A stretch of DNA of 64,000 nucleotides, taken from the NCBI RefSeq assembly GCF_001399975.1, contig NZ_LKBD01000012.1:35131-99130 (forward strand), written 5' to 3'. The notes beneath the pieces were generated by a model. That model was not told the DNA's origin and did no database searches. It saw nothing but the letters and a program-made list of their open reading frames with translations. Numbering within the stretch: the first letter of the stretch is position 1; each line of letters begins with the position of its first letter. Origin of the DNA: Pseudoalteromonas sp. P1-9 (GTDB lineage: Bacteria > Pseudomonadota > Gammaproteobacteria > Enterobacterales > Alteromonadaceae). This document shows, piece by piece, positions 26,389-35,373 of the stretch. The translations under genes and the position numbers were made by a program.

Positions 26389-28068
26389 ATGAATATGTTT
26401 GAACACTTTTTGGGTAAAGTGAGTAGTATGGTTGATGAAACACGTCAAGCAGTGCGCCCAGCAATAGCGTCTGAAGAAAGCTTAATGCGAATTTTTACGG
26501 TGCCAGAGGCGCCGGGCTCGACTTTGGCTAAAATTGAGCAAGAAATATCTAGTAACTTAGCAGGCTTTCTTAACGAAAATATTGCAGCGGTTGAAAAGCC
26601 TTTGCATGAAATTGAAAAAGATTTCCAAGCTGCAAATATCCCTGAAGAACCTCGTTTTGTATCTGAGCACGCCCAAGAGTTAATGGAAAAGCTGGTGGCG
26701 CATTCAGTACACACGTCCGCACCGAGCTTTATTGGTCATATGACTTCGGCCTTACCGCATTTTGTTTTACCTCTGTCAAAGTTGATGGTGGGGTTAAACC
26801 AAAATCTGGTAAAAATTGAAACATCTAAAGCATTTACACCATTAGAACGTCAAGTATTGGGTATGATGCACCACATGGTTTACGGCAAAGATGATGCCTT
26901 TTACCGTAAGTGGATGCATAACGCTAAAAATGCGCTAGGTGCATTTTGTTCAGGCGGCACGGTTGCCAATATTTCAGCGCTTTGGGTTGCGCGCAATAAA
27001 CTGCTTAAACCAGATGGCGATTTTAATGGCATAAATAGCGATGGTTTAGTTGCGGCTATGATGCATTATGGCTACAAAGGATTAGCTATTTTAGTTTCAG
27101 AGCGTGGTCACTACTCACTTGGTAAAGCTGCTGATGTGTTAGGCATCGGTCGCAGCAATATTGTATCTATCGAAACAGATCATAATAACCGTGTTGATCT
27201 TGCTAAAATGCGTGAAAAGGCTAACGAATTGGCTGAAAAAGGTATTAAGGTGATGGCAATTGTGGGTGTTGCAGGCACAACTGAAACAGGCAATATTGAC
27301 CCGCTTAATGAAATGGCAGACCTAGCTGAAGAAATCAATTGTCACTTTCATATTGATGCCGCTTGGGGTGGTGCAACCATGCTGTCTAATAATGCGCGTG
27401 GGTTATTAGCTGGTTGCGAACGTGCCGATTCAATTACCATTGACGCACATAAGCAAATGTATGTACCAATGGGCGCAGGTATTGTGCTTTTCAAAGAGCC
27501 AGATACAGTCAATGTGGTAGAACACCACGCTGAATATATCTTACGTAAAGGCTCGAAAGATTTAGGCTCACACACCCTTGAAGGGAGTCGTCCTGGTATG
27601 GCTATGTTAGTGCATGCGTGTTTATCAATTATTGGTCGCAAAGGCTATGAAATGTTAATTGATAAAAGCCTCGAAAAAGCGCGTTATTTTGCCGAACTTA
27701 TTAAGCAAACAGATGACTTTGAACTGGTTACTGAACCAGAACTTTGCTTATTAACCTATCGCTATGTACCGGAAAAAATTAAAGAAGTACTTAAAACGGC
27801 GGATGAACAAACTAAGTTAGATATTTACGCAGCACTTAATCGTTTTACTGCGAGCATGCAAAAACGTCAGCGTGAAGCTGGGCGCTCATTTGTATCGCGT
27901 ACACGTTTAACACCATATCAGTACGATAATTTACCGACAGTGGTATTTCGCGTTGTATTAGCAAACCCGCTTACATCAAATCAAATATTGCATGATATTT
28001 TAGCGGAGCAGCGAGAGTTGGCTGGTAAAGATCCAATATTTAAAAAGTATTTAGCGAAATATTTATAA
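26389..28068 (+). CDS. panP: PLP-dependent aspartate 1-decarboxylase PanP (group II decarboxylase fold)
   Basis: PanP, characterised in Vibrio fischeri, makes beta-alanine from aspartate for pantothenate synthesis in bacteria without PanD. The 559-residue protein has the group II fold: SGGTVANISALW, HIDAAWGGA, the PLP lysine in DAHKQMYVPMG (about residue 354), and GSRPGMAM. Its length and extended N-terminus fit TIGR03799. A glutamate-decarboxylase role is the alternative. The ribosome site is weak, and ATG 26395 is another possible start. A strong terminator follows. Confidence 0.85.
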   Translation: MNMFEHFLGKVSSMVDETRQAVRPAIASEESLMRIFTVPEAPGSTLAKIEQEISSNLAGFLNENIAAVEKPLHEIEKDFQAANIPEEPRFVSEHAQELMEKLVAHSVHTSAPSFIGHMTSALPHFVLPLSKLMVGLNQNLVKIETSKAFTPLERQVLGMMHHMVYGKDDAFYRKWMHNAKNALGAFCSGGTVANISALWVARNKLLKPDGDFNGINSDGLVAAMMHYGYKGLAILVSERGHYSLGKAADVLGIGRSNIVSIETDHNNRVDLAKMREKANELAEKGIKVMAIVGVAGTTETGNIDPLNEMADLAEEINCHFHIDAAWGGATMLSNNARGLLAGCERADSITIDAHKQMYVPMGAGIVLFKEPDTVNVVEHHAEYILRKGSKDLGSHTLEGSRPGMAMLVHACLSIIGRKGYEMLIDKSLEKARYFAELIKQTDDFELVTEPELCLLTYRYVPEKIKEVLKTADEQTKLDIYAALNRFTASMQKRQREAGRSFVSRTRLTPYQYDNLPTVVFRVVLANPLTSNQILHDILAEQRELAGKDPIFKKYLAKYL

Positions 28069-28091
28069 TTTAGCGCTGTGAATTTTTTATG

Positions 28092-28117
28092 AAAAAGGGA
28101 GCATTTGCTCCCTTTTT
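28092..28117. terminator. bidirectional terminator between panP and the ACT-domain gene
   Basis: AAAAAGGGAGC (28092-28102), loop ATTT, GCTCCCTTTTT (28107-28117) plus one further T. Confidence 0.9.
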
Positions 28118-28161
28118 TACGTTTTTATTTAACCTTAACTCGGATGAGATAATCGTAAACG

Positions 28162-28668
28162 CTAAGCTTCGGTTTCAATATCCACAATCAAGTCAGACGT
28201 AATAGACTCGAGCGCTTCAACTACATCATCTTTACTTAAACCGGCAGGCAATTCTACCCGGGCTTCTGCGTTAAACAGAGGCACACCCCAATTAGGAGCG
28301 CTTTGTTGCTTAGAGTTAAAGTGAATAATTGAGGCGCCTTTATGGCGTAGCACACTTGAAAGCTCTTGTACTATACCCGGTCTGTCATTGCTGGTAATAA
28401 CAAAGTTAAGCTGTTGACTTGTGTCGGTTACTTGTTCTTGCCCTGCTTCAATTTTTACTTCGAGATCGGGAATGGCGTGAATTGCGCCCTCGAGTGCCGA
28501 TAAATGTTCTTCAGGTACTTCTAACTGCAAAATTCCGGCAAAGTGGCCACAAAGGTGGCTTAAATTACTGGCTAACCAATTGCCATGGTTAGCTAAAACC
28601 GCTGAGGATAGTTCATCTACTAGACCTGAGCGGTCAGGACCAATAATTGTTAATACTAACTGCTTCAT
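28162..28668 (-). CDS. tandem ACT-domain protein, GcvR-like
   Basis: This 168-residue protein consists of two ACT domains. The first starts VLTIIGPDRSGLVDELS, the second FVITSNDRPGIVQELSS. It belongs to the COG2716 group often annotated as glycine cleavage system repressor GcvR. In E. coli, GcvR acts by binding GcvA rather than DNA. No gcvA or gcv genes are in the window. The sequence is distant from E. coli GcvR, so the target is uncertain. Confidence 0.75.
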   Translation of the reverse strand: MKQLVLTIIGPDRSGLVDELSSAVLANHGNWLASNLSHLCGHFAGILQLEVPEEHLSALEGAIHAIPDLEVKIEAGQEQVTDTSQQLNFVITSNDRPGIVQELSSVLRHKGASIIHFNSKQQSAPNWGVPLFNAEARVELPAGLSKDDVVEALESITSDLIVDIETEA

Positions 28669-28867
28669 ATTTATGTCTCTTAATGTAATTAGCGCAACCC
28701 TCTCTACACAAATTAAGAAATAATTGTTAGCTAATTCAAAGGATTAAATGGAGGTGTAGAGCAGTTTAAGTATTGATGATTGCCTGCCTTTTGTCCAATT
28801 TATTTTGTCAAATTTTGTTAAATAATCGGTGTAACTTTTTGGTCATAAAAACGAAATATTTCACTCT

Positions 28868-28901
28868 CTGTAACATTTCTGTCATCTTGACAAAATATAA
28901 T
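28868..28901 (+). promoter_or_regulatory. Pho box and -10 element of the pst operon
   Basis: CTGTAAC-ATTT-CTGTCAT (28868-28885) matches the PhoB half-site pair (CTGTCAT-N4-CTGTCAY). TATAAT follows at 28896-28901, ten bases after the box, which is the spacing of PhoB-activated promoters. It lies 43 bp upstream of the pstC ATG at 28944 and rules out the upstream ATG at 28773 as the start. Confidence 0.85.
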
Positions 28902-28943
28902 GCACGCCAACTAAATCCTAATTCTATTTGTAAGGGCCAATGG

Positions 28944-31184
28944 ATGAGTTCCAATCCGCCAAGTGTTGAATTCAATACTAATAGAAACAGACTGATCAAA
29001 GATAAAGTCGCCAAATACAGTATTACGGCAGGTGGTACATTAGTACTGGTTGCCTTATTGTTGATCTTCTTTTATCTGTTGTATGTAGTACAGCCTATTT
29101 TCGCGTCATCACATGTTGAAGTGAGAAATCAATTTGCTTTACCTGAAACGCAAGAGTACGTTGCGGCAGGTATGGAAGAGCAAGGTGAAATCGCTTACTT
29201 GTTCACACCAGCTGGCGAGCTAAGTTACTACACCATTAAAGGTGATAAATTCGGCACTAAGCTAACAAGCTATAATGTGGAATTTGATGCAGAAGTTACC
29301 AGCTTTGCACGCACTGCACCGCACCAGGCGATGTATGCTTATGGTCTTGAAAATGGCGCAATTAAAGTTGTTAACCCGAAATTTGAAGTAGGATTTGCTA
29401 ACAATAGCCGTACCATTAAGCCAAGTATTGCGTATCCACTAGGTGAAAGTGAAGTGATGATTGATGACGAAGGTGCATCAATTCGTAAATTCGCGTTTAG
29501 CTATGTTGCCGATGATAATCAACTTGGTGTACTTGCATTAACCGGTGATCAACGCTTGCTGTTTAGCATGCTAGCAGCAGAAGAAAATATGTTCTCTGGT
29601 GAAATGGAATGGTCAAGTGAAACCGCGGAAATTCCTGTTGAAGGCAAAGTGGATGAATTGTTAATTTCACCTGACTTTAGCCGTGCATTTGTGCGTGTTG
29701 CTAATAAAGTTTATATCTACAATACGCGTGACATTGAAGATATTACACGCATTCAAGTGCTTGCCGCGAATCAAGAGAATGCCAACCTAGTTAAAATGCA
29801 ATTATTGTCAGGTGCTAACTCATTAATGTTAGTTAACGACAACGGTGAAATTTCACAGTGGTTTGAAATTAATGGTGATTCGGGTCGTAAGTTCGCCAAA
29901 ATCCGTGCTTTTGCAAGTGGTGATAAAGAAATTTCAGGATTGTACAGTGAATACTATCGCCGTACATTCTTTAGCACTAATAACCAAGGTGATGTGTCGC
30001 TTTACTACACTACCAGTGAAAATAAGCTATGGTCGGGTAAAGTAGCAGACGCGGGAATTGATTTATTTGCGGTGTCACCACGTTCAAACGCTGCATTAAT
30101 GCTGTCGGGTAATCAACTGATTGTTGTTGATATTGAAAATGAGCATCCTGAAGTATCTTGGTCGGCATTATGGCAAGAAGTATGGTACGAGGGCTACCCT
30201 GAACCTGCTTACATTTGGCAGTCTACATCGGCAAGTGATGATTTCGAAGCTAAGTTATCTTTAGTACCAATCTCATTCGGTACAATTAAAGCGGCAATGT
30301 ATGCGATGCTATTTGCGGTTCCCATTGCGCTTTCTGCTGCTATCTACACAGCCTACTTTATGTCGCCTGAACAGCGTCGAATTGTTAAGCCAACGGTTGA
30401 AATTATGGAAGCATTACCAACCGTAATTCTAGGTTTCTTAGCGGGTCTTTGGTTAGCACCTCTGATTGAATCTCACTTACCTGCAATTATGCTGATTTTA
30501 GTATTAACGCCGTTGGCGATAATACTTACAGCATTCTTCTGGCAAAACTTACCAGAATCGATTCGCCACAAAGTGCCAGACGGTAGCCACTCTATCTTAC
30601 TCATTCCAGTGGTATTACTGGCAGGTTATATCTCGTTTGCACTGAGCCCTGCGGTAGAGCTTTGGGTATTTGATGGTGATGTACGTCGTTATATTACTAA
30701 CGAGTTAGGCATTGATTTTGACCAACGTAACTCGTTAGTTGTGGGTATTGCGATGGGCTTTGCGGTTATTCCAACGATTTTCTCAATTGCTGAAGATGCG
30801 GTGTTTAGTGTACCTAAGCACTTATCGAATGGCTCGCTTGCACTTGGTGCAACGCAGTGGCAAACGCTTGTTCGCGTAGTATTACTTACAGCAAGCCCAG
30901 GTATTTTCTCGGCAGTGATGATGGGTCTAGGCAGAGCGGTTGGTGAAACCATGATTGTATTGATGGCAACAGGTAACACGCCGATTATGGATTGGAGTAT
31001 TTTCCAAGGTATGCGTACGCTTGCAGCAAACATTGCGGTAGAAATGCCAGAATCAGAAGTAGGCAGCACGCACTACCGCATCTTATTCTTAGCAGCATTT
31101 GTACTGTTTATATTCACCTTTATCTTTAACACGATTGCTGAATTTGTTCGTCAGCGTTTACGTGAAAAGTATAGTTCACTGTAA
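28944..31184 (+). CDS. pstC: phosphate ABC transporter permease PstC, enlarged
   Basis: This is the membrane subunit of the high-affinity phosphate importer. At 746 residues it is more than twice E. coli PstC (319). A TM helix (about 30-52) is followed by roughly 400 residues of strand-rich, presumably periplasmic sequence. The standard permease domain comes last (about 450-740), with SIAEDAVFSVPKHLSNGSLALGATQWQT, the EAA loop contacting PstB. ATG 28944 follows AAGG and the Pho promoter. pstA begins 18 bp downstream. Confidence 0.93.
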   Translation: MSSNPPSVEFNTNRNRLIKDKVAKYSITAGGTLVLVALLLIFFYLLYVVQPIFASSHVEVRNQFALPETQEYVAAGMEEQGEIAYLFTPAGELSYYTIKGDKFGTKLTSYNVEFDAEVTSFARTAPHQAMYAYGLENGAIKVVNPKFEVGFANNSRTIKPSIAYPLGESEVMIDDEGASIRKFAFSYVADDNQLGVLALTGDQRLLFSMLAAEENMFSGEMEWSSETAEIPVEGKVDELLISPDFSRAFVRVANKVYIYNTRDIEDITRIQVLAANQENANLVKMQLLSGANSLMLVNDNGEISQWFEINGDSGRKFAKIRAFASGDKEISGLYSEYYRRTFFSTNNQGDVSLYYTTSENKLWSGKVADAGIDLFAVSPRSNAALMLSGNQLIVVDIENEHPEVSWSALWQEVWYEGYPEPAYIWQSTSASDDFEAKLSLVPISFGTIKAAMYAMLFAVPIALSAAIYTAYFMSPEQRRIVKPTVEIMEALPTVILGFLAGLWLAPLIESHLPAIMLILVLTPLAIILTAFFWQNLPESIRHKVPDGSHSILLIPVVLLAGYISFALSPAVELWVFDGDVRRYITNELGIDFDQRNSLVVGIAMGFAVIPTIFSIAEDAVFSVPKHLSNGSLALGATQWQTLVRVVLLTASPGIFSAVMMGLGRAVGETMIVLMATGNTPIMDWSIFQGMRTLAANIAVEMPESEVGSTHYRILFLAAFVLFIFTFIFNTIAEFVRQRLREKYSSL

Positions 31185-31202
31185 GGTTAGGAGATTTAAT
31201 AA

Positions 31203-32852
31203 ATGAAGCAGTGGTTTAAATCTGGCTCACCTTGGATCTGGATGACAGGTGGTGCAGTAAGTATCAGCTTAATTTCGGTAATTGGCCTACTGGCAATGAT
31301 TGCAGGTCGTGGTTTAGGGTTCTTTTGGCCGTCCGAAGTAACGCAGTTTGAAATGCACCGTGGCGACGTTAAAGAAACCGTTATCGGTGAAATTTACGAC
31401 CGTGAAATGGTGCCCGTTGAGCGCTTAAAAGCGGCGAATGTTGATTTACACGGTTTTACGGGTGAAGAAGTAGAACGTTTACTGATTAAAACAGGTAACC
31501 GTGAATACGTAGACCTAGATTTCCGTTGGATTTTAGCAACGGATATTATTGAGCAATCTACCCCGAGCCAATTAGCGGTATTTGAGCGTAGTAAAAACGG
31601 TAACTTTTACGGTTACATTGAAAGTGTGGTCAAAGACGGTAACGTTGTCGCTGAAGCGCAAAAGTTAATTGAGCTAGAGCAACTTGTAGAGCGCGCAGTT
31701 GAACTTAATGAATCGGCACTTGATTTGCAAAACGGTCCCATTGGTCATATTAACTATGACTTAGAGCGTTTGCGCTTAAAAGAAAAAGCGCTCGACCTTA
31801 AAGGCGAATTAACACACGAAAAAGTAGCGGAGTTTGAAGCACAGCGCAAAGACTATCGTGAGAAATACTTGGTGCTTGAAAAAGAGCTGTTTAAGTTCCG
31901 TGATGCGGCAAAGCGTGACCAAGTTATTGTTAAAGATATGCGTGGCGAATTAGTTACTATCCCACTTTACCAAGTGCTGGACGTAACACTACCAAACGAT
32001 ATGGGCTTAATGGCTAAATTAGGTCATTACTTCAAGCAAATTGGTAAGTTTATTAGCGATGACCCACGTGAAGCGAATACCGAAGGTGGTGTGTTCCCAG
32101 CGATTTTCGGTACCGTATTTATGGTTATGTTAATGGCGGTAATCGTAACGCCGTTTGGTGTAGTTGCTGCGATTTACTTACACGAATACGCTGCGAAAAA
32201 CTCTATTACCAAAATGATCCGCATCGCGGTAATTAACCTTGCGGGTGTACCTTCGATTGTTTACGGTGTATTTGGTTTAGGTTTCTTTGTTTACATGCTA
32301 GGTGGTAGCATTGACCAATTATTCTACCCTGAAGCATTACCAGGCCCAACGTTTGGTACGCCAGGTGTAATTTGGTCAGCACTGACATTAGCAATTTTAA
32401 CTTTACCGGTTGTTATTGTATCAACGGAAGAAGGTTTATCACGTATTCCAAGCTCAGTTCGTCAAGGTTCATTAGCACTTGGGGCCACTAAAGCTGAAAC
32501 TATTTGGCGTATTATTGTACCAATGGCAAGCCCTGCAATTATGACAGGTTTAATTCTTGCGGTTGCACGTGCAGCAGGTGAAGTAGCACCACTGATGTTA
32601 GTAGGTGTGGTAAAAATGGCGCCAACACTGCCAGTTGATATGAACTTCCCGTTTGTACACTTAGATAGAAAGTTTATGCACTTAGGTTTCCACATCTATG
32701 ATGTTGGTTTCCAAAGCCCGAATGTTGAGGCGGCTCGTCCGCTAGTTTATGCCACTGCGTTTTTACTAGTGGCGGTAATTGTGGCACTGAATATCACAGC
32801 AATTGGTATTCGTAACCACTTACGCGAAAAATTTAGGTCGTTAGAACACTAA
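31203..32852 (+). CDS. pstA: phosphate ABC transporter permease PstA, enlarged
   Basis: This is the second membrane subunit of the phosphate importer. It has 549 residues against 296 in E. coli. After TM1 (about 15-35) there is an extra region of about 250 residues with a charged helical, coiled-coil-like stretch (about 155-245). The permease core follows, with VVSTEEGLSRIPSSVRQGSLALGATKAET as EAA loop. AGGAG precedes the ATG. pstB begins about 40 bp after its stop. Confidence 0.93.
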   Translation: MKQWFKSGSPWIWMTGGAVSISLISVIGLLAMIAGRGLGFFWPSEVTQFEMHRGDVKETVIGEIYDREMVPVERLKAANVDLHGFTGEEVERLLIKTGNREYVDLDFRWILATDIIEQSTPSQLAVFERSKNGNFYGYIESVVKDGNVVAEAQKLIELEQLVERAVELNESALDLQNGPIGHINYDLERLRLKEKALDLKGELTHEKVAEFEAQRKDYREKYLVLEKELFKFRDAAKRDQVIVKDMRGELVTIPLYQVLDVTLPNDMGLMAKLGHYFKQIGKFISDDPREANTEGGVFPAIFGTVFMVMLMAVIVTPFGVVAAIYLHEYAAKNSITKMIRIAVINLAGVPSIVYGVFGLGFFVYMLGGSIDQLFYPEALPGPTFGTPGVIWSALTLAILTLPVVIVSTEEGLSRIPSSVRQGSLALGATKAETIWRIIVPMASPAIMTGLILAVARAAGEVAPLMLVGVVKMAPTLPVDMNFPFVHLDRKFMHLGFHIYDVGFQSPNVEAARPLVYATAFLLVAVIVALNITAIGIRNHLREKFRSLEH

Positions 32853-32891
32853 TTGTTCTGCGGTGATAAAAGTTTAATAGGTTTAGTAAAA

Positions 32892-33719
32892 ATGATTACT
32901 GTTGCTCCAGAAATGAATCAATCTGCAACTGGCTTACAGCTTGATTTAGAAAACTTATCGGCAGAACAAACTGCTCTTGAAATTAAAGACTTAGACCTTT
33001 ACTACGGTGACAAACAAGCGCTGAGTAATATCAGCATGAAAATTCCAAAGGGTCAGGTAACTGCGTTTATCGGTCCTTCAGGTTGTGGTAAGTCAACGTT
33101 ATTACGTTGTATTAACCGTATGAATGACTTAGTTGATACTTGTCGTATCGATGGTCAAATCTTGCTACATAATCAGAACATTTATGACAAAAGTGTTGAT
33201 GTTGCAGCGCTTCGTCGTAATGTTGGTATGGTATTCCAGCGTCCAAACCCATTCCCTAAATCAATTTATGAGAATGTGGTTTATGGCCTACGCTTACAAG
33301 GTGTAAAAGACAAACGTAAACTAGACGAAGTCGTTGAATCGTCACTACGTGGCGCCGCACTTTGGGACGAAGTAAAAGACCGTTTGCACGACAGCGCATT
33401 TGGTTTATCAGGTGGTCAGCAACAGCGTTTGGTTATTGCTCGTGCAATTGCAATTGAACCTGAAGTACTACTGTTAGATGAACCAACATCGGCACTTGAT
33501 CCAATTTCAACATTGGTAATCGAAGAGCTAATCAACGATTTAAAAAATAAGTATACCGTTGTAATTGTTACGCATAACATGCAACAAGCGGCACGTGTGT
33601 CTGACCAAACAGCGTTTATGTATATGGGTGAACTAATTGAATACTCTGATACAAATACGCTATTCACTACGCCGAAGAAAAAGAAAACTGAAGATTACAT
33701 TACAGGTCGTTACGGGTAA
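32892..33719 (+). CDS. pstB: phosphate ABC transporter ATP-binding protein PstB
   Basis: This 275-residue ATPase has Walker [13 protein letters not shown], the PstB-typical NRMNDL, signature [14 protein letters not shown], Walker [12 protein letters not shown] and the switch [10 protein letters not shown]. It energises phosphate import through PstCA. ATG 32892 is chosen. A TTG at 32853 directly follows the pstA stop and adds unconserved residues, and ATG 32949 would remove part of an N-terminal tail. phoU follows after 11 bp. Confidence 0.95.
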   Translation: MITVAPEMNQSATGLQLDLENLSAEQTALEIKDLDLYYGDKQALSNISMKIPKGQVTAFIGPSGCGKSTLLRCINRMNDLVDTCRIDGQILLHNQNIYDKSVDVAALRRNVGMVFQRPNPFPKSIYENVVYGLRLQGVKDKRKLDEVVESSLRGAALWDEVKDRLHDSAFGLSGGQQQRLVIARAIAIEPEVLLLDEPTSALDPISTLVIEELINDLKNKYTVVIVTHNMQQAARVSDQTAFMYMGELIEYSDTNTLFTTPKKKKTEDYITGRYG

Positions 33720-33730
33720 GGATTAAAGTT

Positions 33731-34441
33731 ATGGATCATAATATTTCAAAGCATATTTCAGGTAACTTTAACCAAGAACTTGAAAACGTTCGCAACCATG
33801 TTTTAGCTATGGGCGGATTGGTAGAGCAGCAATTAAACTCTGCGCTTGATGCGGTAAATGACAGTAATGCAGAGCTTGCGAAAAAAGTTGAGCACGGCGA
33901 TTACAAGGTAAATGCAATGGAAGTGAGCATTGACGAAGAATGTACACGCATTATTGCAAAGCGTCAGCCAGCGGCAAGTGACTTACGTTTAGTTGTGGCG
34001 ATTGCTAAAACCATTGCCGATTTAGAGCGCATTGGTGATGAAGCGCGTCGTATTGCAAAAGTAGCACTTGAATCAACAGCGAAAGATCAGCAAGGTTTGC
34101 TAGGTAATATCGATAATATGGGTCGTCACGTGTCGCAAATGCTGCACGATGTATTAGATGCATTTGCCCGAATGGATGCCGAAGCAGCGTTCCGTGTGCA
34201 CAAAGAAGATGCCAAAGTTGACCGCGAATATGAAGCGTTAACACGTCAAATCATGACGTATATGATGGAGGATCCGCGCTCAATTCCAAAGGTTATGGAT
34301 TTAGTGTGGTCCGTACGCTCATTAGAGCGCATCGGTGACCGTTGTCAAAATATTGCTGAGTACGTAATTTATTTTGTAAAAGGCAAGGACATTCGTCATA
34401 CCTCGCAAGACGATATCGAGCGAGATATTATTGGTAAATAA
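33731..34441 (+). CDS. phoU: phosphate signalling protein PhoU
   Basis: PhoU links the Pst transporter to the PhoR kinase and keeps the regulon off when phosphate is plentiful. The 236-residue all-helical protein has two PhoU repeats with the metal-binding signatures TIADLERIGDEARRIAK and VRSLERIGDRCQNIAEY. It is the last gene of pstCAB-phoU, followed by a strong terminator. pstS, phoB and phoR are not in this operon. Confidence 0.96.
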   Translation: MDHNISKHISGNFNQELENVRNHVLAMGGLVEQQLNSALDAVNDSNAELAKKVEHGDYKVNAMEVSIDEECTRIIAKRQPAASDLRLVVAIAKTIADLERIGDEARRIAKVALESTAKDQQGLLGNIDNMGRHVSQMLHDVLDAFARMDAEAAFRVHKEDAKVDREYEALTRQIMTYMMEDPRSIPKVMDLVWSVRSLERIGDRCQNIAEYVIYFVKGKDIRHTSQDDIERDIIGK

Positions 34442-34457
34442 GTTAAGTAACTATTTT

Positions 34458-34491
34458 AAAAGGGTAAAAGTGGTTTCGCTTTTACCCTTTT
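34458..34491 (+). terminator. terminator of the pst operon
   Basis: AAAAGGGTAAAAG (34458-34470) pairs perfectly over 13 bp with CTTTTACCCTTTT (34479-34491), followed by more T. Confidence 0.9.
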
Positions 34492-34659
34492 TTGCTTTGG
34501 TATTCATAACTTTTTTTGTCTATTAACTAGCGTAAATTTAATTGTTTGATAATCTAAGTTAAGGAATTTCAACTTACTGTAATACTTGTATGTTAAAGCC
34601 TTTCCTCGCTTGGCTGATTCCTGTAAAATTTGCGCGCTTTTAAAATTTAAGGGTCAATT

Positions 34660-35337
34660 ATGGCTAGTAATGCATTTTTAGGGGTTTTTGCTAAATCTCC
34701 TATCAAACCAATTGAAGAACACATAAAAATTGTTCATCAAGCCAGTGCTTTGTTAACGACTTTTTTTCAACATGCGTTTAATAAAGAGTGGGAACAAGCA
34801 TCTGAGATCCGCATTAATATTCGCGATTTAGAACGCAAAGCGGATGTACTTAAGCGTGACATTCGTTTGCAACTTCCTCGTGGGTTATTCCTGCCAGTTG
34901 AGCGTACAGATCTTCTTGAACTGATCACTCAACAAGACAAAATTGCTAATAAGGCTAAGGACATAGCTGGTCGTGTACTTGGCCGCGAAATGGAAATCCC
35001 TGAGCAAATTCAAGCTGATTTTATTACTTACCTAAACCGCTGCATCGACGCGACAAAACAAGCTTCTAAAGCCATCAATGAACTTGATGAGTTATTAGAA
35101 ACGGGTTTCCGTGGTCGTGAAGTGACATTAGTTGAAAACATGCTAGAAGAGCTCGACGCAATTGAGCGTGACACCGATGAAATGCAAATCACTTTGCGTC
35201 GTCAGTTACGTGAAATCGAAAATGAATTAAACCCAATCGATGTAATGTTCTTATACAAAATTCTCGAGTGGGTAGGTGACTTAGCAGATATCGCTGAACG
35301 TGTTGGTTCACGTTTAGAGCTGATGTTAGCACGTTAA
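34660..35337 (+). CDS. DUF47/TIGR00153 family PhoU-like protein
   Basis: This 225-residue helical protein belongs to the DUF47 (TIGR00153) group, distantly related to PhoU. It has the signatures TTFFQHAFNKEWEQA, DILERKAD-type (IRDLERKADVLKRDIR), TQQDKIANKAKDIAGRV and KILEWVGDLADIAERVGSR. DUF47 genes are typically paired with PiT permeases and are thought to modulate them. The PiT gene follows after about 36 bp, so they probably form one operon. Confidence 0.9.
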   Translation: MASNAFLGVFAKSPIKPIEEHIKIVHQASALLTTFFQHAFNKEWEQASEIRINIRDLERKADVLKRDIRLQLPRGLFLPVERTDLLELITQQDKIANKAKDIAGRVLGREMEIPEQIQADFITYLNRCIDATKQASKAINELDELLETGFRGREVTLVENMLEELDAIERDTDEMQITLRRQLREIENELNPIDVMFLYKILEWVGDLADIAERVGSRLELMLAR

Positions 35338-35373
35338 TTAAATTAATATAAAAATTAAGTTAAAGGTTACTTG

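Noticed and set aside
26334..26402. 22-codon GTG leader frame before panP
   Set aside because: It has a GGAG upstream but overlaps panP out of frame and shows no leader-peptide features such as a codon run or attenuator.
28804..28821. Second Pho box upstream of pstC (TTTGTCA and TTGTTAA)
   Set aside because: The spacing of the two halves is not the required 7-4-7 and the half-sites match poorly.
28773..28943. 57-residue N-terminal extension of PstC
   Set aside because: The Pho box and -10 element lie inside it, and the ATG at 28944 has a ribosome site and the family-like start.
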